DNA from: Halobacteriovorax sp.
GTDB lineage: Bacteria; Bdellovibrionota; Bacteriovoracia; Bacteriovoracales; Bacteriovoracaceae
Length of the DNA stretch: 64,000 nucleotides
Direction: 5' to 3'
Assembly: GCA_002720865.1 (NCBI GenBank)
Contig: PBIO01000017.1
Location: 241,427 to 305,426 of the forward strand
Made by a program: the position numbers and the translations under genes. Below the pieces are notes generated by a model. It did not search any database. It was not told where the DNA came from and worked only from the letters and a program-made list of their open reading frames with translations. Below, in pieces: positions 16,949 to 25,776 of the stretch; the first letter of the stretch is position 1; each line of letters opens with the position of its first letter.

Positions 16949-18542
16949 TTGTATTCCAATCCACCCCTTTTCCAAACTTAGGTAAGACCGGTCCTGCCGA
17001 AAATTCTTGGGGAGATGTAGGCCTTTGATTTAATCCCTCTCCATACTCTTTAATAACCTCTAGAGGCGAATAGCCCATGGTAAAGAGAATAGTGGGAAAG
17101 ATTTGAAAGTGATTGGTCTTATTAAAATTTGTTTTAGTCCATTTTGTAATTTCATTTTTTCTTTTTTCATTTGGAATTAAAAAGATTGGCACCATCCCTT
17201 CCGTATGATGAGGCTCCTCAGTATTGCAATGGGTTTGTATTCCTCGGTCCATAAGATTTTGACCATGATCGCTGGTATAAAAAACAAAGCTTTCACTTAG
17301 ATCTATCTTAAAGAGAATTTTAAAGAACTCATCCGTATTCCACCAAATAGCATTTTTATAGGAATTAACTAGCTTTTCTTTGCTGTCCCCAAGAACATCG
17401 CCTTTTTCCATTTGCGGAAGAAAAGGAGCCTTCTCTGTGACGTAGCTTTCCGTATAGGGAAAATGAGCTCCTCTTTTATTAAAGTATATAAAATTCTTTT
17501 TACCATTATTAAGTATTTTTGAAATTTCACTTATCATGGACTGATCAAGATAGGCTTCTTCTACTTTATCTAATTGAACAAAATGATCAATGCTTTGAAG
17601 CTCCTCTTCTGTCATAAAATTTTGAAGCTCCCCATGTTTTAACTGGGCATCTAAATACCAGGTGGTGTAGCCGGCCTCTTTAGCATAAGACCAAATAAAG
17701 GGATTAGAGCCAATCTTAGAAAGCTTCCCTCTAATGCCGCCCATTCTAAGAACCGCATTACTATAACCGCTACAATTATTAGAGGAGCTGGCTTTTCCAA
17801 AATTAACTAGCTGATCCTCTATAGACTTTAAAAAAGGAGTGATTTTTTTGTCTTCATTAATATCTAAGTAATCATGGCGAATAGATTCATCCACAATAAA
17901 TAGGATATTTTTTGACCAAGCCTCTTCTGTAGGTTTTAAACGAATAGGTCTTTTTGCTTCCACCATCCCTTCACTAACCCTCTCGTATCCTTGAAGAAGT
18001 AAAAAAGTTGAAACCGCTGAATACTGTTGAGGCATACCTACAGTTCCATAACCTGCTTTAACAAAGGTAAGTCCTGCTAGGAGGGGAAAAGGAATTAGGA
18101 TCATTAAATTAGCTAAAAGCTTTAGGCCTTTTTTTCTGATTTCAATATGCCCCGGTAAAAAACCAGAGATAAACCCTATAAGAGCAATTAAAACTGGAAA
18201 ATAAAGATGATCAATATAAAAAAGGAGCGCCTTCATGGCATGACCTCTTGAGATCCAAAGAAGCTCCATATCCATATAGTTTAAAAAGTGACCACCAATA
18301 TTTAAGTAGCTCATTCCAAAGGCCGTGGAGATGGCCATAATCATGCCACCAAAAACCTGAATAACTTTATTCTCATGAAAAAGAGTTAGGGCAAAAGAAG
18401 TGACACAGATTCCCCAGATTCCTAAATAGATGATAAGACTAACCCATCTTTGACGGGAAACCATATCTAAAACTCGTTCTATAAAAACAAGATTTGAGGC
18501 AATTAAAAAGATAAACGCAAAAAGCGGTTTTAAAAGCTTCAA
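16938..18542 (-). CDS. Membrane-bound sulfatase-family (LtaS/EptA-like) transferase
   Basis: 534 residues. There are five N-terminal membrane segments (about residues 1-170), then an extracytoplasmic alkaline-phosphatase-fold domain. It begins NILFIVDESIRHDY, with the nucleophile region SSSNNCSGYSN, a central GAHFPY and the metal-binding FYTSDHGQN. These features match phosphoethanolamine/phosphoglycerol transferases and related sulfatases. It begins 2 bp after the Asp-box lipoprotein and is surely co-transcribed. The substrate may be a surface glycan or lipid. Confidence 0.8.
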   Translation of the reverse strand: MKLLKPLFAFIFLIASNLVFIERVLDMVSRQRWVSLIIYLGIWGICVTSFALTLFHENKVIQVFGGMIMAISTAFGMSYLNIGGHFLNYMDMELLWISRGHAMKALLFYIDHLYFPVLIALIGFISGFLPGHIEIRKKGLKLLANLMILIPFPLLAGLTFVKAGYGTVGMPQQYSAVSTFLLLQGYERVSEGMVEAKRPIRLKPTEEAWSKNILFIVDESIRHDYLDINEDKKITPFLKSIEDQLVNFGKASSSNNCSGYSNAVLRMGGIRGKLSKIGSNPFIWSYAKEAGYTTWYLDAQLKHGELQNFMTEEELQSIDHFVQLDKVEEAYLDQSMISEISKILNNGKKNFIYFNKRGAHFPYTESYVTEKAPFLPQMEKGDVLGDSKEKLVNSYKNAIWWNTDEFFKILFKIDLSESFVFYTSDHGQNLMDRGIQTHCNTEEPHHTEGMVPIFLIPNEKRKNEITKWTKTNFNKTNHFQIFPTILFTMGYSPLEVIKEYGEGLNQRPTSPQEFSAGPVLPKFGKGVDWNTINP

Positions 18543-18544
18543 CT

Positions 18545-20995
18545 CTACTCCGGTTTTGGTCCATGCATAAGAGCATTTCCAAAGAAAGTATAAAAGATTT
18601 TATTCGGATCATTAGGATCCAATGTTGTGTTATAGCCATTACTCTGAAGAGGCACTTTATCATTCTTCTTCCAGGTCTCACCCCCATCCGTTGAATAAAT
18701 AAGTCCCCCATCTCCCCAGGTTCCTTCAATTTGCCAGCGACCATTAAGATAAATCTTATCCGGATTACTTTGATCTAAAACAATTGAGGTGGGGTGGGTG
18801 TACTGAAGTTTACGCTCCCAGTTCTGACCCTTGTCAGTTGACTTCCAAATGCCAGTGGCGAGCCAGTTTAGGTTATTTTCATAATCGGCCATCCAAATCG
18901 TAGATCGATCACTTCCTTCACTAAAGTCCACAGCAAAGGCGATGGGGTACCACCAAAGATCATAAATAGGATCCACTTCTCCTTCAGGAAAATGAACGGT
19001 CCCTCTTAAGTGCTCCCAAGTGGTGCTTCCATTTGCCACATCTAAAAAGTAAATTCCCGTTTTTAATCTATTGGTAAATCTTGGATAGTCTCCCGTAATA
19101 ATAATATAGATATTTCCATTTAGAGGATCCATTTCCATTTGCGCCACTATTAAGTCGCCGCTTGGAAGACCATTATTAAACATGGCCCAAGTGGCCCCAC
19201 CATCAGTGGATCTGGCCACCCCATTACTTTGGGTTCCGCCATATAAAGTGTTTCTTGATTTATCATAGGCCACGGCCAAGAACTGTCTATTCCATCCATT
19301 TGACGTGGGTGTTAAACGATTCCAGGTTCTTCCCCGATCATTTGATTTATAAATTCCACCATTAGACTTAATGGCCTCAGCATGCCAGCCCTCTGGGAAG
19401 TCGTGATGATTCCCTGAAGCTGCATAAACAATATTGTCATCATCAGGATCAAAGGCATAATCAAAATTAGAATTATAAAAGGCCTGGGCAATTCTAAAAG
19501 TTTCGCCCCCATCTTCCGTAACAAGTCCGCCAATATCGGCCATGCCAACATAAGCTAGCTTTGGGTTCTTAGGATGAAATTTCATTCGATAGGCCGTAGT
19601 TACTTCTAATCCCACGGACTCCCATTTTTTTCCTTTAACTCTCTCTCCACTATCTGCAAATTTTGTGAAAGGGGCCTTCCAGGTTTCCCCTCCATCCGTT
19701 GAGGTATGTAAAAAGAAATAACCCGAGCCACCAACTTCCTCGGCATTTCGCTGATTAATGGTAAAAGACTCATAGCCATCATCCCACCAACCTTGCTCTA
19801 AGGCCGGGGCGCTATACTCAAGCTTAGCCGGGTCCCAGGCTTCATAGGGGGTAACATCCCAGTTCATTTGATAAAGCTTTAAATCAAAGGTTTGTCCTCT
19901 ATTGGTAGACTTCCAAACCTTTGTTCCGTACTGGCGAACCCAATAGCGTCCTCCAGTCACATAAATTGTCTTAGAATTATTTTCGGCCATACGAATATGA
20001 TCGCCGCCGTACTGATTTGTTTGTACGAACTCTGCCGAAGCATTTCCAATCCACACATAACCGCAGTCCCTATAATTAGATTCCATCCAATCGTCGCCCC
20101 AATCACTTCGGTGCTGTTCAGCCCAGGCACAGGCCTGTTCCCCTTGATCATCTAATAAGGCAAAGGCCAATCCATCTGAATCTCTTCCGGCAGTAAAACC
20201 GCGAATCTTAATAGCCTCATTATTATAAAAAACATTCCATGAATCCCCTTGATTCTTTGAATAATAAATTCGATCGGAGGTAGCATGATAAATCACATGA
20301 CCGCCCACCTTATAATCAATAAAGCTTCCCTGGGCACTAGTGTTCATAATAGGATCTCTGCTCCAGGTAACCCCTTTATCCTTACTGATAAAAAGCCCGT
20401 GAGTCGTTCCGCAAAGAACCAGATTTTCATCAAAGCTATCCGTGCGCCAGTACCTAATATACTCATTATCCTTTAAATTAATTTGAATTCGATCCCAGGT
20501 TTTTCCTCCGTCCTCACTTCTTAAGGGAACCAATCCCCCCGGGGCGTGAAAAAGAATATCTGGATTGGGAGAAAAACCCACGGAAACGGCGTGATCAATA
20601 TCTGGAGAAAAAACCGCTTCAAGATGATTTACGGCCCGCCAGTTTTTTCCAAAATCCACTGAGCGAAAAAGAGTTCCCATATCTGTGCCAACAAACCATA
20701 ACGTAGAAAAGGGACTAATGGATACGCCGCTCATGGCACCGCCGCCCCCAACTCCCGCTGGTCTATAAAGCGAAAGGGCAAGATCAGATTCAAAACTCTT
20801 TATGGGAAAAACCTTATCCTTAAACTCTCCTCCCGTATCTATGGGCGGAAGTTTAGGAGTGGGGTTTGGAGCTGGCACCTTAGGATTATCTGGAACCTTA
20901 GAAATGGTATCCCCTTCGGTCCCTTGTTCCTGACAGCTATTCAAAGTAAATAGAATTAAAAATCCAAAAAGGATTCTTAAAAAAATATGGTTCAT
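18545..20995 (-). CDS. Asp-box (BNR-repeat) lipoprotein, sialidase/sortilin-like beta-propeller
   Basis: 816 residues. The lipoprotein signal ends in FTLNSC, followed by a Pro-rich linker. More than ten Asp-box motifs of the S-x-D-G-G-x-T-W form (for example STDGGETWK, SNDRGRTWN, SEDGGKTWD) are spread along the protein, as in sialidase, VPS10 and GH74 propellers, and probably form one or two beta-propellers. I see no convincing sialidase Arg triad, so a binding or GH74-type role is as likely. The ATG lacks a clear ribosome site; TATAAAT-like promoter sequence lies about 60-75 bp upstream. It is the first gene of an operon with the membrane sulfatase. Confidence 0.75.
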   Translation of the reverse strand: MNHIFLRILFGFLILFTLNSCQEQGTEGDTISKVPDNPKVPAPNPTPKLPPIDTGGEFKDKVFPIKSFESDLALSLYRPAGVGGGGAMSGVSISPFSTLWFVGTDMGTLFRSVDFGKNWRAVNHLEAVFSPDIDHAVSVGFSPNPDILFHAPGGLVPLRSEDGGKTWDRIQINLKDNEYIRYWRTDSFDENLVLCGTTHGLFISKDKGVTWSRDPIMNTSAQGSFIDYKVGGHVIYHATSDRIYYSKNQGDSWNVFYNNEAIKIRGFTAGRDSDGLAFALLDDQGEQACAWAEQHRSDWGDDWMESNYRDCGYVWIGNASAEFVQTNQYGGDHIRMAENNSKTIYVTGGRYWVRQYGTKVWKSTNRGQTFDLKLYQMNWDVTPYEAWDPAKLEYSAPALEQGWWDDGYESFTINQRNAEEVGGSGYFFLHTSTDGGETWKAPFTKFADSGERVKGKKWESVGLEVTTAYRMKFHPKNPKLAYVGMADIGGLVTEDGGETFRIAQAFYNSNFDYAFDPDDDNIVYAASGNHHDFPEGWHAEAIKSNGGIYKSNDRGRTWNRLTPTSNGWNRQFLAVAYDKSRNTLYGGTQSNGVARSTDGGATWAMFNNGLPSGDLIVAQMEMDPLNGNIYIIITGDYPRFTNRLKTGIYFLDVANGSTTWEHLRGTVHFPEGEVDPIYDLWWYPIAFAVDFSEGSDRSTIWMADYENNLNWLATGIWKSTDKGQNWERKLQYTHPTSIVLDQSNPDKIYLNGRWQIEGTWGDGGLIYSTDGGETWKKNDKVPLQSNGYNTTLDPNDPNKIFYTFFGNALMHGPKPE

Positions 20996-21120
20996 GAAAG
21001 CTATTCGGAAATCAGAAACTTAGAGATGAAGATTACTAGATATTAACTATTTATAAGGTAAAAAATTCTATGGGGGAAATACTTTGGTCGGGGAAATACA
21101 AGACTAGAAAATAAGGGAAT

Positions 21121-21950
21121 TTATGTAGGTTCCTTCCACTTAAGTCCAGATTGCTCCTTTCTCAAATTTCCAGCTCCTACATAACCCTTAACTTCGGATC
21201 CGCACGTTGGATTTTCTCCAGTACGGTTGCCAAGGCCGACATTTCTCTTCTAAGCTTTCCCTTTGTTTCCATCTAGCTTAAGTTCTTTCAAAACATACAC
21301 TAAACTTCTTCATCAGTTTACTTAGACCCTAGTAGTTCTCAACAGTCATTGAAACCACACGTCTTTAAGATTAACACCCATGCTGTTTTGGTCTTAATCT
21401 GCCTCAGAGGTCCTCGCTAGATAGCAGTTATGTTGCTACTACCCTTAACACTTACAACCTCAGCCGCCCAACTTAACTAGTATAAAAAAGGCTTCGTTAG
21501 CGTTTCCGCCCTTTTTACTTGAATAGGTTTGAAAGTTCCTATTCTACTCTTTAAGCTGTTCCGCGCTTTCGCTATTCACCCTTCTGAACATGTCGCCCTC
21601 TCTTAGACCGGAGTAAAACTCGATTAGCTGCGAATACCTAGTTCTTCGCTAATCTCTTCGCCCTTCGCACGTTTTGCCAGTGTGCTCGGAAGCTTTACTC
21701 AAGGCTCCACAGTTACCGATTAACTGCTTCATACCTTTTGGTCGCAAGGTTCACTTAATGCTACAACCTGCTCATTCGCAGACCTTAAGATTCGGTATCG
21801 TCTTAAGGCCATTCCAGATCTGCAACCAAGTATCGAATCACTTCTTTACTCAGAGATCCTGGCTTCCATAGTAACTAGGTGTTCTATGGGAGGGACTTGC
21901 ACCCCCGTGGTGTTTAGCTAGCGTCGCCGCTCGCAAAACTCTAAAGTCAG
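21121..21950 (-). ncRNA. ORF-less, probably degenerate group II intron-like structured RNA
   Basis: No protein fits this stretch, but the minus strand is dense with hairpins. A 5' block at 21861-21906 reads GGGTGCAAGTCCC, a perfect stem (CCATAG/CTATGG) and then AAGCC. This order matches domain I of group IIC introns (GGGTGAGAGTCCC, stem, AGCC) as I recall it. Further stems include GGCCTTAAGA/TCTTAAGGTC with a G-U pair only on the minus strand, CAGTTA/TAACTG, GATTAG/CTAATC, two GAAA tetraloops near 21.5 kb, and a terminal TTATGTAGG/CCTACATAA stem (21121-21184). A domain V-like hairpin lies at 21197-21229. No reverse transcriptase is present. The exact ends are uncertain, and another giant RNA class is possible. 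Confidence 0.55.
21197..21229 (-). other. Domain V-like hairpin within the intron-like RNA
   Basis: Read on the minus strand, the 9-nt arms CAACCGTAC and GTGCGGATC flank a TGGA/TCCA upper stem with a GAAAA loop and a two-base AC bulge. Group II domain V has the same layout (34 nt, AC-type bulge, GNRA loop). Here the catalytic triad position reads AAC instead of AGC and the upper stem is one pair short. If it is domain V, it is probably inactive. Confidence 0.4.
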
Positions 21951-22231
21951 TATCGCCCGCTTCGAAAAATAAATCCAATATAGAAATTAGATGCTGGCAA
22001 TCTTGTTAGAAAATTTAAGTAAAATGGTTTTTTACAAAAAAACTATTTAGGTTATTGGCCCACCCTTATATTAAAAATAAGACCGGCCTTCCACATCCAA
22101 CCACCTTCTCACTAGTTGGCCTTAGTACCCCACCAACGCTGTCAGTTAGCGCGCATCATCTTTAAAATTTCCTATCATCTAATTTTTAAAACTATGTTCC
22201 CAACACATTCCTAAACCTTTAAAATCTCGTG
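21951..22231. other. Gene-free spacer upstream of the intron-like RNA
   Basis: I see no protein or recognised RNA here. It holds A/T-rich inverted sequence near 22030-22050 (GTTTTTT/AAAAAAC) that could be a weak terminator or an upstream promoter element for the minus-strand RNA. The remainder is low in coding signal. Confidence 0.3.
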
Positions 22232-22849
22232 ATGAACCAACTTAAAGGCATTATCTTTGACCTAGACTCCACCCTCGTCGATGTGGACCTTAACTTTAAT
22301 GCCATTAGAGACGCCCTTGGCATCCCCCAACCCCACCCCATTCTTGAATGGCTTGATAAACTTGAAGACCAAGAGAAAAAAGAAAAACTACATCAAAGAC
22401 TTTACGAGTTTGAACTTGAGGCAGCGAAGAACGCCTCCCTTATCCCCCATGTTGAGCAAACACTTTCCTTCTTAAAAGAAAAAAATTTAAACCTTGGTAT
22501 CCTTACTAGAAACTGCAAAGAAGTTGCTCACCTAGAACTTGGTTCCATAAAAAAATACTTTAATCCCATCTTCTCCCGGGAAGATCATGAGGACTGTAAA
22601 CCAAACCCCGGCGGCATCCATGGCACCTGCAATGCTTGGAAAGTTAAACCAGAAAATATCCTCATGATTGGCGACTACCTTTTTGACCTACAGGCCGGGC
22701 ATAATGCCGGCGCAAAATCCATTTGGTTTAATAATCCAAAATACCAAGACCGAGACTTCTCTAAAGAAGCTGATTATAGTTTTAATTCTTATGAAGATTT
22801 TAAAAACGACTTTGAACTTATCTTAGAAAAATTAGAGCTTTTTCTTTAG
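22232..22849 (+). CDS. HAD-superfamily phosphatase (subfamily IA)
   Basis: About 205 residues. Motif I is FDLDSTLVD with the nucleophile Asp and acid/base Asp. Motif II is LGILTRN, and motif III and IV are Lys-Pro (CKPNPGG) and MIGDYLFDLQAG. All catalytic residues of a haloacid-dehalogenase phosphatase are present, with a helical cap in between. It probably dephosphorylates a small metabolite such as phosphoglycolate or a sugar phosphate. The ATG at 22232 lacks a clear Shine-Dalgarno sequence. The 3' end overlaps the convergent lipoprotein by 18 bp. Confidence 0.88.
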   Translation: MNQLKGIIFDLDSTLVDVDLNFNAIRDALGIPQPHPILEWLDKLEDQEKKEKLHQRLYEFELEAAKNASLIPHVEQTLSFLKEKNLNLGILTRNCKEVAHLELGSIKKYFNPIFSREDHEDCKPNPGGIHGTCNAWKVKPENILMIGDYLFDLQAGHNAGAKSIWFNNPKYQDRDFSKEADYSFNSYEDFKNDFELILEKLELFL

Positions 22850-23164
22850 GCCTTCAAGTTCCTTAATCAGGTCAATCTTTTCGTATTCATACCTTGATAA
22901 ATCTGACGAATAATTTTCGATCACTCCGTCCATATCATTGGCATCCACCGTGGCCCTTTGCTTAATCATCAGCCTAGTGGTTTGAATTTGATCCTCAACC
23001 TTTCTAAGCTCGCGCTCGACCATATCAATCTCTTCAAGAAGCCATTTCTTACGGGCAATAATCCCCGTTACATCCTTAAGATTGTCCTTGGACAAATGAT
23101 CAGGGTTGCTGGCACAGCTACCCATCAAAACGATTAATATGACCCACAATACGCATTTTTTCAT
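22832..23164 (-). CDS. Coiled-coil hypothetical lipoprotein
   Basis: Starting at ATG 23164, MKKCVLWVILIVLMGSCAS is a lipoprotein signal with the lipid-accepting Cys at about residue 17. The rest is a heptad-rich coiled coil (LEEIDMVERELRKVEDQI, then a second helix to the C-terminus). It is probably an anchored periplasmic structural protein. No family is recognised. Confidence 0.6.
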   Translation of the reverse strand: MKKCVLWVILIVLMGSCASNPDHLSKDNLKDVTGIIARKKWLLEEIDMVERELRKVEDQIQTTRLMIKQRATVDANDMDGVIENYSSDLSRYEYEKIDLIKELEGLKKKL

Positions 23165-23313
23165 TAGGCAGGTTAAGTACCAGAGAAATAGTCCAAAGGG
23201 CACCTTGTTGAAATTAATTCACCATAATTAACACCCCAAGTCACTGATTTCACATGGACAACTGCCCGAATTTTTAATAAATTAGCCTTCCTCATAAAGA
23301 AGTCCAAGTCTAT

Positions 23314-23350
23314 GCCCAGGTGGTGAAATTGGTAGACACGCACGCTTGAG
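23314..23350 (+). pseudogene. Truncated tRNA-Leu 5' half
   Basis: GCCCAGGTGGTGAAATTGG and the following bases through CGCTTGAGGG match the acceptor, D-arm and anticodon region of a Leu tRNA and of the intact copy at 23526. After the anticodon the sequence departs; no T-arm or CCTGGGC acceptor partner follows. It looks like the left half of a tRNA gene interrupted by integration. A shorter third echo, TTGGTAGACACAC, lies at 23494-23506. Otherwise 23205-23525 holds no gene. Confidence 0.6.
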
Positions 23351-23525
23351 GGCATTGTGCGAGGTATTTACAGACTTTTCTGGTAACAAGCCAAATCTCC
23401 AGTAAAGTCGATGATTTACAGAAGTTCGCAAATCGTGTAACTAACTGTGAAAATGGCTTGGTAACAAAATAGTAACAAAGTGTATTTTCCGTTTTGGTAG
23501 ACACACTTTTCAATAAGTCTAGTGC

Positions 23526-23610
23526 GCGCCGGTGGTGGAATTGGTAGACACGTACGCTTGAGGGGCGTATATCGAAAGATGTGAAGGTTCAAGTCCTTTC
23601 CGGCGCACCA
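23526..23610 (+). tRNA. tRNA-Leu (anticodon GAG)
   Basis: The acceptor strands GCGCCGG (23526-23532) and CCGGCGC pair fully, and CCA is encoded at the 3' end (23608-23610). The D-loop, a TACGC/GCGTA anticodon stem around loop TTGAGGG (anticodon GAG), a variable arm with GAAA loop typical of Leu tRNAs, and a GTTCAAGTCC T-arm are all present. Length 85. The integrase gene ends 3 bp downstream, so this tRNA marks the left attachment end of the element. Confidence 0.95.
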
Positions 23611-23613
23611 TTT

Positions 23614-25008
23614 TTAACTTATTTTTCGGTTTCTATAAGAATCAAAATCAAGCACTGAATCTGATAGCTCGTTAACCTTACGAGCTATTTTTTCATGGTC
23701 AATTTGTTTCTCTCCACCGTAGTGAATTTGGTTAACAACAGGATTATGGCCTAAAACTGCACATCGTTCTTTCAGCTCCATTCCAGCTTTCTCAGCAACA
23801 GCATTAAAGCCTCTTCGCATATCGTGTCTGGTAAAAGGAACGCCACTCACATCATAGCGAACCTTCACACCGCCCTTATACTTTCCATGTCTGGTTCCAT
23901 CACCAGAGTTAGGAACTTCATATTTGGTTGGTGTTGCCAAACCCGCAGCCGCAAAAAGACCTCCCCAAGCTCCTCGCACATCATTCACTCTTCTATAGAC
24001 AATTTCATCTTTAGTCGTGAGGCTTCTATCTCTCATCGTAAAAATGAATTTGGCTTCGACTGGAATTTGGCCTTTCCCTTCTTTTGTCGTATCAGGGATA
24101 TATCCAATAACTTTGTTTTGATTGGCCCTTTCAATGAGCGGAATCAAAACCTCAATCAAGTTGTCGGACAGAGGCACCATTCTGCTTTTTGATGTTTTAG
24201 AACTCCAGCCCAATCCATATTTGGTTGGACAGTCTTTCTTTTCCCCAATTTTCCAAATTTTATTTTGTAAATCGAGGTCATCAACTTCTAAATGCAGGGC
24301 TTCTCCAAGTCTAGCTCCTGTCGAAAAGAGAAAAAGTACAAGCTCCTTTATTGGAAAATCAAACCGATGTTTATAATCGGCGGCCAATAGCTGCTCAACG
24401 ACGTTAGGCGGTGTTGCTACTGATCTTGCTCTCTTGTCGTGATCCACCTTAATAGATTCGACTTCTAAACAAGGATTCGTAACAATCATTTTTCGCTTTC
24501 TGAGCCATTTAAACAACTGCTTGATCCGCTTCAACTTTCCTTTCGCTGTCACTTGAGAAATTTGTCCACTCTTAACCTGAGAAAGTAAGTGATGACGATA
24601 TTGGTAGACATGATCTTCTTTAATTTTATGGATCAATTTAACATTCAAAGTTTCTTTGAAATATCTAAAACTTGAATTTAACTCCCATGACATTGCTTCA
24701 AAATATCGTTGAGAGTTTTCAACTTTGATAGCATCTAAAAACTTTGAAATTGCATCATCAATCGAACTAATTTTGCTTGAAGTCTTTTGCATTTTTTCAA
24801 TCTCTTTTGAATTGAAAAGACCCTTTGCTAAATCAGCCAATTTTAAAGAAGCATTACGATCTGCTGTCCTTTTATTTTCAGACGCAAAACAAGTATGCCA
24901 AACATCACCAGGAAGATTATATTTCCAATACCACTTAGAATTTCTTTGGTATGTGTAGACCTTTGGATGGTAATTATAAGGTATCTCAATTTGAGTAAGT
25001 TCATTCAT
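23614..25008 (-). CDS. int: Tyrosine-type site-specific integrase
   Basis: 464 residues. The N-terminal SAM-like DNA-binding region (about residues 80-190) is followed by the catalytic domain. The first Arg is in STGARLGEALHLE, the HxxR box is TRHDMRRGF, and the final His and Tyr nucleophile lie in LGHNPVVNQIHYGG. All tetrad residues are visible. It recombines attP with attB in tRNA-Leu. The gene reads toward the tRNA and stops 3 bp from its CCA end, the usual arrangement for integrating elements. GGGAG precedes the ATG. Confidence 0.93.
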   Translation of the reverse strand: MNELTQIEIPYNYHPKVYTYQRNSKWYWKYNLPGDVWHTCFASENKRTADRNASLKLADLAKGLFNSKEIEKMQKTSSKISSIDDAISKFLDAIKVENSQRYFEAMSWELNSSFRYFKETLNVKLIHKIKEDHVYQYRHHLLSQVKSGQISQVTAKGKLKRIKQLFKWLRKRKMIVTNPCLEVESIKVDHDKRARSVATPPNVVEQLLAADYKHRFDFPIKELVLFLFSTGARLGEALHLEVDDLDLQNKIWKIGEKKDCPTKYGLGWSSKTSKSRMVPLSDNLIEVLIPLIERANQNKVIGYIPDTTKEGKGQIPVEAKFIFTMRDRSLTTKDEIVYRRVNDVRGAWGGLFAAAGLATPTKYEVPNSGDGTRHGKYKGGVKVRYDVSGVPFTRHDMRRGFNAVAEKAGMELKERCAVLGHNPVVNQIHYGGEKQIDHEKIARKVNELSDSVLDFDSYRNRKIS

Positions 25009-25020
25009 AGTCTTTCTCCC

Positions 25021-25305
25021 TTAACCTCGATAGCCCTGCTTCCTAGAAAGTTGCAGAAACGAATCAAGGTCAGATTTTAGAAAGACCAAACCTTCTCTTG
25101 TAAAATCACAGAAGGTTAACTTCCTCGATCTTAAAGCGTGATAGCGAATACTATCTACGCTACACCTACAGTAAAAAGCTGCTTCTCTTTCGTTAAACAC
25201 GCAATGGTTTAACGCAATTATTACTTCTATTCGATTGTCAAAGAACTCGTTATCGGTAGACGCACAAGCCTCTTCGCCGATAACTGATTTATCGTTTTTA
25301 AGCAT
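25021..25305 (-). CDS. Excisionase-like helix-turn-helix protein
   Basis: ATG 25305 has AAGGA nine bases upstream and is preferred over the upstream GTG. The C-terminal part (FNEREAAFYCRCSVDSIRYHALRSRKL ending in a VFLKSDLDSFL strand) is the MerR-like winged helix of the excisionase/HTH_17 family. It lies 12 bp upstream of the integrase on the same strand, so it likely acts as a recombination directionality factor or integrase regulator. Confidence 0.7.
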   Translation of the reverse strand: MLKNDKSVIGEEACASTDNEFFDNRIEVIIALNHCVFNEREAAFYCRCSVDSIRYHALRSRKLTFCDFTREGLVFLKSDLDSFLQLSRKQGYRG

Positions 25306-25388
25306 AGCATTTTGTCCTTGGGAAATCACGAAAAAATGGCAGAACGCCGAGTAGATTTTCGCTGTATTATTGATAAGTTAGGGTGGAT

Positions 25389-25754
25389 TTAGTCGTCGCT
25401 TTGCGACGTACTTGTAAGTACGGGTAAGCCAGCTTGTAAAAGCATTTCGAGGAAGGTTTCTTTTGAGATATTTCCATGTTTTCTGCAATAATCTTGATAC
25501 TGCATTTCAAGCCGATCCTTGCTTGAATAAGTGGCTTCTTTGATCTCATCCAAATGCTTGTCCGTTAACAGTGGCAAAGCCTTTGAGATGACATCATCGA
25601 CAGTTGCTTTTTTACCAAGCTGCTTTTTATTTAATTTATTGAGGATTGCCCGAATAGTCCGAGAAGTTGTTTTCTTTACACGAATTGGAATCGTATTGTT
25701 TACAACCTTCTTTTTAGACGTAGCAATCCCTTCATCCTTGTTAGAATGTTCCAT
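25389..25754 (-). CDS. Small DNA-binding-like protein of unknown family
   Basis: 121 residues from ATG 25754 (AGGAG upstream). A Lys-rich N-terminus leads to IPIRVKKTTSRTIRAILNKLN, which resembles the strand and first helix of a ribbon-helix-helix protein, followed by three more helices. It could be a relaxosome accessory or partition-type protein of the element. No firm family assignment. Confidence 0.5.
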   Translation of the reverse strand: MEHSNKDEGIATSKKKVVNNTIPIRVKKTTSRTIRAILNKLNKKQLGKKATVDDVISKALPLLTDKHLDEIKEATYSSKDRLEMQYQDYCRKHGNISKETFLEMLLQAGLPVLTSTSQSDD

Positions 25755-25776
25755 AAGCAATTACTCCTGTGTTAGT

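Noticed and set aside
20996..22228. Possible rRNA operon or antisense rRNA fragment in the protein-free stretch
   Set aside because: No recognisable 16S, 23S or 5S segments; the motifs fit a group II intron-like RNA better.
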